Both the position numbers and the translations under genes were made by a program. Below the pieces are notes generated by a model. It saw only the letters and a list, made by a program, of their open reading frames with translations, had not been told where the DNA came from and ran no database searches. This document shows positions 7,592 to 16,107 of a DNA stretch of 22,946 bases, one piece after another. This stretch comes from VGWB01 sp964480945. Lineage in GTDB: Bacteria; Bacteroidota; Ignavibacteria; UBA10030. The stretch covers positions 1 to 22,946 of the forward strand of contig CAYZRX010000064.1 in the NCBI GenBank assembly GCA_964480945.1, in the 5' to 3' direction. Within the stretch, counting starts at the first letter, position 1; each line of letters starts with the position of its first letter.

Positions 7592-9193
7592 ATGAAGATG
7601 TTGCGTTTTTGGCGCCCCCTCTCCATCCTTCTGATCCTTTCCCAAATCATCCAATTCCAGTCGGCACACGCTGAAAAAACAACCGTAAGAGTTCAGCTCG
7701 AGAATCGCCCCGCTTCCTATCTCCGCTCGTACGATAGCCTCGGTGTCATTTACGTTTCTATCAGCGACTACGCCTCATACTTCTCCCTGCCGTTCGCGAA
7801 CAACCCTCTGCGGGAGAAGATCGAAGTGCGGCTCCCCAGCCACCGCATCAAAGCCACCGCCGAGAATCCCTACCTGGTCATCACGGATATCAACACGAAC
7901 GTGGCCTCGGTCTATCAACTCCCCGTCAATGTGCTTTGCATGGATAGCCTGTACTATGTCCCGGCCGCGACGTTTGTCAGACTCGTCGAGCGTCTCGCGC
8001 CTTCAGGGATCTCCTTCAGCGCCGGTTATCGGCTGCTCACGAAGGGGCTCGTCGCCCCGGCACCGAAATTCGACATTACGGGTATCAGTCTCGAGGAGAA
8101 GCGGAACGGCTATCTCCTCACGATCAAAGCAAGCCGCAAGCTCGGGGATTTCGACGCGTTTCTGAAACCCGACGGGTGGCTGTTTGTCACCATCGCAGAC
8201 GCACGGGCCGACACGGCTGCTCTCAGCCGCTTCAAGACAGGACAGGTCTTGCGGCGCCTCCTCACGTTCCAGTCTCCGACATCGGTCCAGCTCACCTTCC
8301 AGCTCTCCCGAGACGTGGCGGAGATCGATCCCCTTCTTGATGAGAACTCGAACGACCTGCTCATTTCCCTCCACACAAAACGTGAGATTGAGCAAGCGGA
8401 CCTCGAGAAGAAACAACGGGATGAAATGCGGGAGAGGCTGGAGCAGCGAAGGAGCGAGGCAAAGCTCGATGTGATTGTGATCGATGCAGGTCACGGGGGC
8501 AAGGACCCCGGTACCATCGGCGTGAGGGGCGTCCGGGAAAAGGACGTTACCCTCGGGATCGCGCTCAGGCTCGGAAAGCTGATCGAGCGAAACCTGAAGG
8601 GAGTCAAGGTCGTCTACACCCGGAAGACCGACACGTTCGTCGAACTTGACCGTCGGGCCCAGATCGCAAACGAGGCGAACGGCAAGCTCTTTGTCAGCAT
8701 CCACTGCAATTCCACAGAGCGAAAACCCTCATCTGCCAACGGATTCGAGATCTACCTGTTGAGGCCCGGCAAGACTGAAAACGCCATCCGGATCGCAGAG
8801 GTGGAAAACGCAGCGATTGGATACGAAACCGATCAGGAGCGGTACAAGAAGCTCACGGAGGAGAATTTCATCCTCGTCACGATGCGCCAGAGCGCCTTTG
8901 CGAAGTACAGCGAGCGATTCGCGGAAATCGCTGCGACCGACATGGCAAAACATTTGAAAATTCAGAACAGCGGGGTGAAGCAAGCCGGCTTCTATGTGCT
9001 CGTCGGCGCATCCATGCCCAACGTTCTCGTGGAAACGGGTTATTTATCGAATCGGACGGAGGAGAGAGTTCTGAAGAGCGCTCAGGGTCAGGAGAGGATC
9101 GCTAAGGCGTTGTTTCAAGGCATCAAGGATTATAAGGTAGAATACGAGCAGGCGGTGAGCGAGGGACGAAACCCCGCGGGACAAGGTCGGTGA
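7592..9193 (+). CDS. N-acetylmuramoyl-L-alanine amidase (AmiC-type, Amidase_3)
   Basis: 533 residues. A signal peptide ends near residue 27 (SAHA-EK). Residues ~31-135 resemble the copper-amine-oxidase N-like fold, ~160-260 an AMIN-type beta domain for septum or wall targeting, and ~262-290 is a charged helix, probably coiled coil. The catalytic domain (~293-520) has all zinc and catalytic residues: H301 (DAGHGGKDPG), E316 (REKDV), H371 (SIHCNS) and E481 (VETGYLSN). It cleaves the amide bond between MurNAc and the stem peptide during daughter-cell separation or wall turnover. The insert between H371 and E481 contains a helix-rich stretch (TENAIRIAEVENAAIG ... ENFILV) like the autoinhibitory helix of AmiB/AmiC, suggesting control by an activator such as an EnvC-like protein. 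Its ATG abuts the yajQ stop. Confidence 0.93.
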   Translation: MKMLRFWRPLSILLILSQIIQFQSAHAEKTTVRVQLENRPASYLRSYDSLGVIYVSISDYASYFSLPFANNPLREKIEVRLPSHRIKATAENPYLVITDINTNVASVYQLPVNVLCMDSLYYVPAATFVRLVERLAPSGISFSAGYRLLTKGLVAPAPKFDITGISLEEKRNGYLLTIKASRKLGDFDAFLKPDGWLFVTIADARADTAALSRFKTGQVLRRLLTFQSPTSVQLTFQLSRDVAEIDPLLDENSNDLLISLHTKREIEQADLEKKQRDEMRERLEQRRSEAKLDVIVIDAGHGGKDPGTIGVRGVREKDVTLGIALRLGKLIERNLKGVKVVYTRKTDTFVELDRRAQIANEANGKLFVSIHCNSTERKPSSANGFEIYLLRPGKTENAIRIAEVENAAIGYETDQERYKKLTEENFILVTMRQSAFAKYSERFAEIAATDMAKHLKIQNSGVKQAGFYVLVGASMPNVLVETGYLSNRTEERVLKSAQGQERIAKALFQGIKDYKVEYEQAVSEGRNPAGQGR

Positions 9194-9286
9194 ACCTCCC
9201 TCTTGCCTTGACCGCGTGAGACCGCGACCCAACGATTACACAAGCTGTTGATCTTCTCCCTTTTTCCGATTTTCCCCAAGTCATCC

Positions 9287-11158
9287 TCACTGCACGACCA
9301 GCACCGGTATCGCCAGCGCGTGACGCACTCTGGAAATCGACGCGCCGAAGATGAGATCTTTCAAACCTCGATGCCTGTGCCCGCCCATCACCAGCAGATC
9401 GACTCCGTTTTCCTTCGAAAGTCTAATGAGCTGTTCAGGGACGCGGCCGTAGCCCAGCACCGCATGAGCCTCCACCCCGGATGCCTGAACCTTTTCGGCG
9501 ATCACCTCCAGGTGTTCTCTGTCCTGCCTCGCTTCTTCATCGTAGGCCTCAGTCCCAAAAACCTGGCCGCTCACCCCCTCGACGACATGAAACAGATAGA
9601 TGGTTGCTCCATGGTGCTGGGCCAGCGTTCGCGCGTGGGAAAGGACCTTGGAGTCAAGAAGACCGTAATCGAGTGCCACGCCGATCTTTGAATAGAATTG
9701 CGGCTCAAGCTCGATCTTTTCGCGGACCCGAGGCATTGGTTTCTCCCAGAACTTCCATGATTTCGGTGTCGAAATATACATCAAGAGTAGCCCACAACCA
9801 ACAGCCAGCGGAACGACCGTCATCCACAGCCAGAGGGCGTGCTCACCGGCGGCGTTGATCCACTGGGAAATCTGGCCCACGAGGAGGTTGGCGTTAAGAA
9901 TGACGACGATCGCTGCCGTGACCCACGCGAGCACGTTCACCCACCACTTATTCACGAAGCTCCCCATCAGAGACCTGTCGTTCGTGAAGCGAATCAACGG
10001 TATGATGGCAAACGGGAGCTGCATGCTCAGGATCACCTGACTGAGGATCAGGAGGTCATAGGACTCGCGATCGCCTTTCAAGGCGATCATCGTGACGGCC
10101 GGGATGATGGCCAGAAGACGGGTGATCAGGCGTCGCAGGATGGGCCGAATGCGGATATGGAGAAAACCCTCCATCACAATCTGCCCCGCGAGGGTCCCCG
10201 TCAATGTTGAGCTCTGTCCGGCAGCGATAAGGGCGATGGCAAAGAGCGTGCTCGCAAGCGCCGTCCCCAGCAGCGGTGTGAGGAGCTCGTGGGCCTGCTG
10301 GATTTCTGTGACAACAATTCCACTCTTATAGAACACCGCCGCGGAAACGACCAAGATAGCTGCGTTGACGAAGAAAGCGCCGTTCAACGCAACGGCCGTG
10401 TCGACAAAATTGAAATTACACGCGGCGCGCTTGCTTTCGGCAGACGTGCCAATGACCCGCGTCTGAACGAGGGCGGAATGCAGGTAGAGGTTATGAGGCA
10501 TGACCGTCGCTCCGAGGATGCCGATCGCAACGTACAAACTCTCGGCGTTCAATCGCGGCACGAAACCCGTCGCGATCTCCCCCCAGTCCGGCTTCGCTAG
10601 GAACACCTCCACGACAAAGCAGAGCCCGATGGTCGCCACCAGCATCAAGATGAGCCCTTCCATTTTCCTGATGCCGTATTGTTGAATGATCAGGAGCAGG
10701 ATCGTGTCGAAACCGGTGATCACAACACCGTAGATCAGCGGGATCCCGACCAGGAGGTTGAGACCGATGGCCGTCCCCAGCACTTCCGCGAGATCGCAGG
10801 CCGCAATGGCAATCTCGCACAGAAACCAAAGCATGAAGGCGACCGGCTTGGGATAGTTGTCGCGGCAAGCTTGTGCTAGGTCGCGGCCGGTGACGATCCC
10901 CATCCGGGCGGCGAGGGTTTGGAGCACGACCGCCATCAGATTGGACATCAACAACACCCAGATCAGCTGATAGCCAAACCGCGCGCCCCCCTCCAGATCC
11001 GTCGCCCAGTTGCCCGGATCCATGTAACCGACGCTCACCAGGTAGGCCGGCCCGACGAATGCGAACAAGCGCTTGAGGATCCCGACGTTCTTCGGTATCG
11101 CAATGCTCCCGTGAACCTCGGAGAGCGAGTTCGCCCGTTTCCCCGACGGTAACTGCAT
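9287..11158 (-). CDS. mntH: Nramp-family Mn/Fe transporter fused to a C-terminal universal stress protein domain
   Basis: 623 residues. Residues ~30-470 are an Nramp transporter with the TM1 metal site DPGN (47-50) and the TM6 site MPH (220-222, in GATVMPHNLYLHS), which give proton-coupled import of Mn2+ or Fe2+. The methionine in MPH favours transition metals over Ca2+ and Mg2+. Residues ~487-623 are a UspA domain (KIGVALDYG ... LYLFHVV-like ... DLLVMGGHRHRGLKDLIFGAS). Its ATP motif, normally G-x2-G-x9-G-S/T, is degraded (second Gly replaced by Arg, final GS by GA), so ATP binding is doubtful. Nramp proteins normally stop after the membrane part, so this is a fusion. The start codon touches the stop of the MntR-like regulator, indicating a bicistronic, metal-controlled operon. 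Confidence 0.92.
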   Translation of the reverse strand: MQLPSGKRANSLSEVHGSIAIPKNVGILKRLFAFVGPAYLVSVGYMDPGNWATDLEGGARFGYQLIWVLLMSNLMAVVLQTLAARMGIVTGRDLAQACRDNYPKPVAFMLWFLCEIAIAACDLAEVLGTAIGLNLLVGIPLIYGVVITGFDTILLLIIQQYGIRKMEGLILMLVATIGLCFVVEVFLAKPDWGEIATGFVPRLNAESLYVAIGILGATVMPHNLYLHSALVQTRVIGTSAESKRAACNFNFVDTAVALNGAFFVNAAILVVSAAVFYKSGIVVTEIQQAHELLTPLLGTALASTLFAIALIAAGQSSTLTGTLAGQIVMEGFLHIRIRPILRRLITRLLAIIPAVTMIALKGDRESYDLLILSQVILSMQLPFAIIPLIRFTNDRSLMGSFVNKWWVNVLAWVTAAIVVILNANLLVGQISQWINAAGEHALWLWMTVVPLAVGCGLLLMYISTPKSWKFWEKPMPRVREKIELEPQFYSKIGVALDYGLLDSKVLSHARTLAQHHGATIYLFHVVEGVSGQVFGTEAYDEEARQDREHLEVIAEKVQASGVEAHAVLGYGRVPEQLIRLSKENGVDLLVMGGHRHRGLKDLIFGASISRVRHALAIPVLVVQ

Positions 11159-11812
11159 CTAGATCGCCTCCACAAAAATATTACTGGCGAGCTTCAAGCT
11201 GACGAACTGCTCCTTCTTCCCGACCTCGATTCGCAGCGATCCGTCAAACGGGATGCGCTCTTTCACTTTGATCTTCTTGTTGAGCTTGATTCCCATCTTC
11301 GCAGCGTACTTCAAAACCTCCGGATTCGAGTCGCTGACGCGAGCAACCTTCACGGTTATCCCCGGCTTGACGCCTGCAAGCGCGGGGTGATCCACTTCTT
11401 CCACGTCTCCCGCCAACGTCGGGATAACGTCTCCATGAGGATCCTTGCGGGGGTGACCGAGGGCCTCATCCAGGCGTTGTTCGAGTCTGTCCGACGTGCT
11501 GTGCTCCAGACGCTCAGCCTCCTCGTCGATCTCATCCCACGGGTAGTTCAGGACTTCGACCAGGAACAACTCCCAGAGCCGGTGCCGGCGGATGATCCGG
11601 AGAGCTTTCTTTCGCCCCTGGGTTGTCAGTTCCACGCCTTGATACGGCGCATAGGTGACGATCCCTTCATCCGCAAGCTTCTTGACCATCTCCGTCACCG
11701 ACGGCGCGGAAATCTCCAACCGCTCCGAGAGCGACGTGGTGCTGACCTTCCCTTCCCCCTCCTGCAGCTTGTAGATATTCTTGAGATAATCCTCAACCTG
11801 TTCGCTCGGCAT
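11159..11812 (-). CDS. mntR: MntR-like, DtxR-family metal-dependent transcription regulator
   Basis: 217 residues: N-terminal winged helix (VSTTSLSERLEISAPSVTEMVKKL), dimerisation and metal domain to ~125, and a FeoA/SH3-like C-terminal domain (~140-217). Metal ligands align with B. subtilis MntR rather than DtxR: Asp8 (Met in DtxR), His77, Glu100 (Cys102 in DtxR), Glu103 and His104. That points to Mn2+ sensing. The MntR ligand Glu11 is Lys here, so the second metal site may differ. A strong AGGAGG lies 4 bases before the ATG (11817-11822). The regulator should repress itself and the following mntH when metal is plentiful; the palindrome at 11926-11939 is the probable operator. The protein is longer than B. 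subtilis MntR because of the SH3-like domain. Confidence 0.9.
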   Translation of the reverse strand: MPSEQVEDYLKNIYKLQEGEGKVSTTSLSERLEISAPSVTEMVKKLADEGIVTYAPYQGVELTTQGRKKALRIIRRHRLWELFLVEVLNYPWDEIDEEAERLEHSTSDRLEQRLDEALGHPRKDPHGDVIPTLAGDVEEVDHPALAGVKPGITVKVARVSDSNPEVLKYAAKMGIKLNKKIKVKERIPFDGSLRIEVGKKEQFVSLKLASNIFVEAI

Positions 11813-11925
11813 AAATCCTCCTCAGCGTGCGGCAACCGACAAACAACCAGCGCGCGGCACCCGGGAGCCGGCCGAAGACGTTTCCGTCAAACGGCTCGCC
11901 ACGACGGATTGCCTTAACAAATAAC

Positions 11926-11939
11926 TTAGGTGTGCCTAA
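11926..11939. promoter_or_regulatory. Probable MntR/DtxR-type operator
   Basis: TTAGG-tgtg-CCTAA is a perfect 5+5 inverted repeat with half-sites like those of DtxR-family operators (TTAGG...CCTAA). It lies 113 bases upstream of the regulator ATG and ~120 bases upstream of the divergent hybrid kinase, in an AT-rich patch suited to a promoter. It may therefore control both directions. Confidence 0.6.
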
Positions 11940-12009
11940 ATATATCTCTGCCGGACCCCAATGTCAAGCACCCCGCATCGGGCGCGAGCCCTCAAAAACG
12001 GATCTCCCC

Positions 12010-12039
12010 TTGTTTTTTTCGCAATTTTTCGAGTATATT
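12010..12039 (+). promoter_or_regulatory. Candidate promoter of the receiver-kinase gene
   Basis: TTGTTT (12010-12015) and TATATT (12034-12039) are 18 bases apart. The start of transcription would fall near 12046, at the edge of the purine-rich ribosome site before the ATG at 12060, giving a very short leader. Confidence 0.4.
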
Positions 12040-12059
12040 CGGGGGAAGAAAGGCCTTTC

Positions 12060-13181
12060 ATGGGGAGGGAAATTCCCAAAGTGCCGAAGATCTTGGTCAT
12101 TGAGGACGACGGGGGCGTACGGGAGATGATCGTCGCCGCCCTGGAATCCACTGGTTTCGAAGCGCTTCAGGCGGAGGACGGCCGTGCCGGCGTGGACATC
12201 GCCCGAGCCTCCATCCCCGATCTCATCGTCTGCGACATCATCATGCCGAAGCTCGACGGATATGGCACATTGAAGGAGCTGCGGAGCGACCCGACGACGG
12301 CGACGATTCCATTTATCTTCCTCACTGGCCATGCAGAACGCCTTCTTGTCCGCGAGGCAATGGACCTCGGCGCGGATGATTTTGTGACGAAGCCGTTCAC
12401 CGTTCCCGAACTTCAGTCGGCAATTCAAAGCCGATTGAAGAAAGTGGATCTCCTTCGTCATCAGGCGGAGCGACGGCTGACCGAACTGCGAACGAACCTC
12501 AGCCTTTCGTTGCCCCACGAGATCCGAACGCCGCTCAGCGGCATCATCGGTTTCGCCGAAGTGCTGAGGGATGATACGGCCAGCCTGAAGCCGTCGGAGA
12601 TCAGCGAGATGGCAATCATCATCCTGAAATCTGCCACCCGTCTCACGCGTCTGGTCGAGAATTTCCTGACCTATGCACAGCTCGAGATTCTCTCGGCCGA
12701 TGCGAACAGGACCGCCTTGATCGGAAAAGACTCGACCGTTCAGCTGGCCGCCCACATCGAGGACCTGACGCAGAAGAAAGCGAAGGAGTATGATCGCCTC
12801 GACGATCTCGTGCTCAAGCTGGACAGCGGCGAGGCAGCGATCTCAAACACGAACATGAGGAGGATCGTGGAAGAGCTCGTCGATAACGCATTCAAGTTTT
12901 CGACGCGCGGCTCTCCCGTCGAGATAACTTCAGGAAATTCAGGTGGGGACTACATGCTCACGGTCGCCGATCACGGCACCGGAATGAAGGCCGTTGAAAT
13001 CGCAGAGGTTGGCGCGTATCGGCAGTTCAACCGGGAAAAGAACGAACAACAGGGGTCGGGCTTGGGGTTGGCAATCGCCAAGCGAATCGCCGATCTGCAC
13101 GGAGGGTCGTTAACCGTTCACAGCGAGGTAGGAACGGGCACCAACGTCATCGTCAAACTCCCCGCCCCTGAAACCTCGTGA
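12060..13181 (+). CDS. Receiver-histidine kinase hybrid (soluble two-component protein)
   Basis: 373 residues from the ATG at 12060, preceded by GGGGGAAGAAAGG. The frame is open 33 codons further upstream, but that stretch crosses the promoter and has no SD. Residues 9-125 are a receiver domain (acidic pair E15/D16-D17, phospho-acceptor D59 in VCDIIMP, T89, K111 in TKPF). A short helix leads into HisKA with H153 (SLPHEIRTPLSG) and HATPase_c: N276 (EELVDNAFKF), D304 (ADHGTGM) and the GSGLGLA box (332-338). There are no transmembrane, PAS or GAF segments, so input must come through the receiver, by phosphotransfer from another kinase. No output partner is adjacent. It is divergent from the mntR operon and may share its control region; no functional link is shown. 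Confidence 0.92.
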   Translation: MGREIPKVPKILVIEDDGGVREMIVAALESTGFEALQAEDGRAGVDIARASIPDLIVCDIIMPKLDGYGTLKELRSDPTTATIPFIFLTGHAERLLVREAMDLGADDFVTKPFTVPELQSAIQSRLKKVDLLRHQAERRLTELRTNLSLSLPHEIRTPLSGIIGFAEVLRDDTASLKPSEISEMAIIILKSATRLTRLVENFLTYAQLEILSADANRTALIGKDSTVQLAAHIEDLTQKKAKEYDRLDDLVLKLDSGEAAISNTNMRRIVEELVDNAFKFSTRGSPVEITSGNSGGDYMLTVADHGTGMKAVEIAEVGAYRQFNREKNEQQGSGLGLAIAKRIADLHGGSLTVHSEVGTGTNVIVKLPAPETS

Positions 13182-13217
13182 TGCTGCAAGCACCCGCCCC
13201 ATCCTCCTTCTCTCCTT

Positions 13218-13946
13218 TCACTCCTTGACGGGACCCTCCCGTCGCTCAAAGATCTCGTCCGACAAGCCGACATTCAGCTTGTAATTGGAGTACGTCACGG
13301 TGATGCTGCCGCTGCGCGGCGGCCTCCGCATCTGCTCGAATTGCGGTGGCGGTGCCACGCCAAGCTCAGACTGTTGGGATGTATCACGAGCTGCCACGTC
13401 GAAAGAAGCGCGGAGCGTTCGCACGAGCCAGTACTTCCCTTCCTGCAGCTCATACTCAAACGTCAACCTGAGGATCCTCCCTTGATACGGGATGGTCTCC
13501 ATCTTGACGATAGTCCAATTGGAGGGATCGATCCAAAGCTCCATTTGGCGCGGCCGGACTTTCTCCGCTTTGGCCGCAAGTTCAAGTTTGTAGAGTTTCT
13601 TCCCATCTGCTTCCTCCTCCCCCACGAGGGCAGGTTGGTACCGCTCGCGGAGAAGGGAGGGATTGACCACAATTCCCTCGCGTGGGACCATCATGAAATT
13701 CGCCGACACAAAGTGGATCTTGTCCGGTTTCTTGAAGTACAGCGTACCCGTCATCTTGGGTATGCGCATGCGCTCCATATCGACCGTGGCTTCGATCGTC
13801 ACCTCAAAATCTTCGATCCCCTCAAACCCCTTCTCCACGTTCTTCATCATCGCCGGAGCCGACGGCGCCTCTCCTTTTTGCTGGCCACAAGCGGGCAGCG
13901 CGAGGAAGGAGAGAAAAGCAGTCAGGAACAAGATTGATTCGCGCAT
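13218..13946 (-). CDS. Lipoprotein of the LolA/outer-membrane lipoprotein-sorting fold
   Basis: 242 residues from the ATG at 13946. This start overlaps the stop of the upstream transporter by one base (TAATG) and gives a clean lipoprotein signal (MRESILFL... LPAC, Cys20); a longer frame would bury the signal. The rest is the half-barrel pattern seen in LolA-like proteins: a tested helix (MMKNVEKGFEGIEDFEVTIEA), then strands with MTGTLYFKKPDKIHFVSANF, IVVNPSLLRERY, QMELWIDPSNWTIVKMET and ITVTYSNYKLNVGLSDEIF. Proteins of this fold carry lipids or lipoproteins in the periplasm. Because this one is itself lipid-anchored it is not LolA proper; LolB-, LppX- or RseB-like roles are possible. Confidence 0.72.
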   Translation of the reverse strand: MRESILFLTAFLSFLALPACGQQKGEAPSAPAMMKNVEKGFEGIEDFEVTIEATVDMERMRIPKMTGTLYFKKPDKIHFVSANFMMVPREGIVVNPSLLRERYQPALVGEEEADGKKLYKLELAAKAEKVRPRQMELWIDPSNWTIVKMETIPYQGRILRLTFEYELQEGKYWLVRTLRASFDVAARDTSQQSELGVAPPPQFEQMRRPPRSGSITVTYSNYKLNVGLSDEIFERREGPVKE

Positions 13947-15220
13947 TATGCTCCCTGTCGAGCTTCGAGTCTTCCGACGACGACGTTGTAGATCCACATG
14001 AGCAGCGTCGCCCCCACGCCGATTCCGATCATTGCGAGCCACACGCGCCCGGGCTCTCCGGCGGCCTTCGATGTTTGATACAGATATCCGCCGATCGGGT
14101 CCCCGACAAATCGAGCGATCGCGATCGGGAGGAACGCATAGCCCTGGAACAGCCCCTGCTGGCCCGGAGGCGCAATCTCCGATATGTATTCGTAGTAGCG
14201 CGGTGCCTGCATCATCTCACCGATGGCGAACGCGATGATCCCTGCGGCGATGGTCGGAACGCTTGGATAGATACCGATGATGATCCAGATCAGGCTCGAG
14301 ATGGCGAACCCCCACAGGATCGCGTTCCGCGTGGAGATGTTTTTCGTCAGCCGGTTGACAGGAATCTGAAGGAGAATGATCGCTCCCGCCGCGGCCCACG
14401 ACTGGAGGATCTCGTACGGATAGGTCTTGTCGATGTAGTCTGTGACGTAGTACGGAACAATGATGAACTCCTGCCAGAAGATGATCCAGTACAGAGAATA
14501 GATAAGGAGAAAGATCATGAACTTGAAGTTCCCCAGCACGACAAAGAGATTCTTCATCTTCTTCCCGAGCGACTCCACAACCTCCGTGCTCTCGTTCTTG
14601 ACCTCCTTATAGAGCACCATGTTGACGATCAACATCGCGAAACAGCTCACGGCCGACACCATATACACAAACTCATTCCCGAAGCTGTCTCTGACGAAAT
14701 ACGCGATCGTCGGGCCGATCATGGCGCCGACGTTGACGAGCCAGTAGTAGATGGCGTATCCCAGCGACTTGCTTTCCTGCTTCGTCGTCACCGCAACCGT
14801 TCCGAGGACGGACGGCTTGATGAACGAACCGCCGAACGCCGTCAGGACGAGAAAGGCAACGAGCAGCCAGTACTGGGGCGTGTCACCGTAGATGCCCGAG
14901 AAGGCAGACATGCCGACGGATCCGATGAGAAAGTACCCGAGGGCCAGAATGGAAAACGCAACATTGAACGCACGCCGGTAACCCCATTTGTCCGCCAGGG
15001 TCCCTCCGAGGATCGGCAGAAGATAGAGCAATCCTCCGAAGATGCCCGAGAGTTGCCCCGCCTCCGCCTCCGTGAAGCCGAGCTTGTTGCGCATATAGAT
15101 CATGAACACGATCTGTTGGCCGTAGTAGGCCAGCCGCTCGAACAGCTCCATGCCGTTCGCGACCCAGAAGGTCGGGTGGAATCCTTCTCGGAGTTTTTGA
15201 ATACCGGCTCGTATGTTCAC
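13946..15220 (-). CDS. POT/PTR-family proton-dependent peptide transporter (MFS)
   Basis: 424 residues with about 12 hydrophobic segments. TM1 carries the POT signature E-x-x-E-R (E25, E28, R29 in GMELFERLAYYG), which couples proton movement to di- and tripeptide uptake. PILGGTLADKWGYRR is the MFS loop 2-3 motif. FGGSFIKPSVLGTVA and the later SLGYAIYYWLVNVGAMIGP also fit the family. It is somewhat shorter than E. coli DtpA (~500) because it lacks the two extra central helices. The start is GTG at 15220, supported by GGGGAG five bases upstream. It lies 33 bases after the ABC permease and overlaps the lipoprotein gene by one base. Peptide substrate is inferred from the family. Confidence 0.85.
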   Translation of the reverse strand: MNIRAGIQKLREGFHPTFWVANGMELFERLAYYGQQIVFMIYMRNKLGFTEAEAGQLSGIFGGLLYLLPILGGTLADKWGYRRAFNVAFSILALGYFLIGSVGMSAFSGIYGDTPQYWLLVAFLVLTAFGGSFIKPSVLGTVAVTTKQESKSLGYAIYYWLVNVGAMIGPTIAYFVRDSFGNEFVYMVSAVSCFAMLIVNMVLYKEVKNESTEVVESLGKKMKNLFVVLGNFKFMIFLLIYSLYWIIFWQEFIIVPYYVTDYIDKTYPYEILQSWAAAGAIILLQIPVNRLTKNISTRNAILWGFAISSLIWIIIGIYPSVPTIAAGIIAFAIGEMMQAPRYYEYISEIAPPGQQGLFQGYAFLPIAIARFVGDPIGGYLYQTSKAAGEPGRVWLAMIGIGVGATLLMWIYNVVVGRLEARQGA

Positions 15221-15225
15221 GGTAG

Positions 15226-15231
15226 CTCCCC
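15226..15231 (-). promoter_or_regulatory. Ribosome binding site fixing the GTG start of the POT transporter
   Basis: GGGGAG on the minus strand, 5 bases before the GTG codon. No nearby ATG is in frame, so this site decides the start. Confidence 0.65.
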
Positions 15232-15253
15232 GTAGTGAGTTGAGGAAGAGGAT

Positions 15254-16090
15254 TTAAGAGAGAATATCTTTGTGACGAAAGATCAGCCAGGCGATCAGAG
15301 CATACCCGAGCGAGTAACCGCCCAGGATGGCCGCCGATGTGCCGATCCGGCCCCAGGGGACCGGATCGTCGAACACCCGCTGCCAGATGTCCATATAGGT
15401 TGTATAAAGGTACGGTCGGATCGTCTGGAACAGCTCCGCCGGGATCACCGTGATCATCAGGAAGACCACATTGACCCCGATCGTAGCGATGATCGGCCCG
15501 ATGGCATTCTCGACAAAGGAGGAAAACAGGAACGCGAGCGAAGCGATCGTCAGCATCGCCCATGCGGCCAGGGCGTACCCGACGATGAACCTCCACGCAA
15601 CATCCTCGGCCGGAAGGATGAGGATCCCTCTTGAGAGGATCATCATATCGCCGTCACCGAGCAGCAGGAGGGCAAGTCCCACGCTCAAGATGCCGAGGAA
15701 CCCAACGAACGACACGGTGTAGATCGTCGTCGTGTAGTATTTGGAAAGGAAGATCCTCGCCCGCGAGACCGGCCGGATCAGGATCAGCCGGTACGTTCCT
15801 GCCGTCGCTTCGCCGGCAAGTTGATCGCCGGCAACGAACGAGATGAGAAACGGAATGTGGATCCACAAGCTGTTCATCATGTAGAAAGCGACAAACCAGC
15901 CGTTGAAGAGGTTCCCCACGAACAAGAAATCCTGCTGCAACGAGCGGGTCGTCATGTGCAGGAACCGTCCCCCCTCAATCTTCATCGCCACGACGAAGAG
16001 CGGAACCACGACCAGCACGACGAGAAAGCCGATGTACGTCCGCTTCTTCAAAAACGTCTTGACGAGCTCATAATAGACAAGACGACCCAT
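15254..16090 (-). CDS. ABC-2 type transporter permease
   Basis: 278 residues with six hydrophobic segments: TYIGFLVVLVVVPLFVVA; HIPFLISFVAGDQ; TTIYTVSFVGFLGILSVGLALLL (split below the length limit here as one helix); the AAWAMLTIASLAFLFSSF pair; IIATIGVNVVFLMITVI; and LGGYSLGYALIAWLIF. The motif GEATAGTYRLILIRPVSRARIFLSKY is characteristic of ABC-2 permeases, with the coupling helix after TM2. I chose ATG 16090 because GGAG sits 7 bases upstream; a TTG at 16111 overlapping the ATPase stop is the alternative and would add seven residues. It pairs with the ATPase encoded just upstream. Such transporters export or move lipids, drugs, polysaccharides or ions (NatAB-like); substrate is unknown. 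Confidence 0.86.
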   Translation of the reverse strand: MGRLVYYELVKTFLKKRTYIGFLVVLVVVPLFVVAMKIEGGRFLHMTTRSLQQDFLFVGNLFNGWFVAFYMMNSLWIHIPFLISFVAGDQLAGEATAGTYRLILIRPVSRARIFLSKYYTTTIYTVSFVGFLGILSVGLALLLLGDGDMMILSRGILILPAEDVAWRFIVGYALAAWAMLTIASLAFLFSSFVENAIGPIIATIGVNVVFLMITVIPAELFQTIRPYLYTTYMDIWQRVFDDPVPWGRIGTSAAILGGYSLGYALIAWLIFRHKDILS

Positions 16091-16097
16091 GCCTGTG

Positions 16098-16101
16098 CTC
16101 C
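16098..16101 (-). promoter_or_regulatory. Ribosome binding site supporting ATG 16090
   Basis: GGAG (within TTGGAG) on the minus strand, 7 bases before the ATG, favours this start over the overlapping TTG at 16111. Confidence 0.5.
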
Positions 16102-16107
16102 AAGCCC

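Noticed and set aside
13934..15235. 433-codon plus-strand frame opposite the POT transporter
   Set aside because: Its translation is full of Arg, Asp and His, as expected for the antisense of a membrane protein, and the minus strand carries the POT motif and a good SD.
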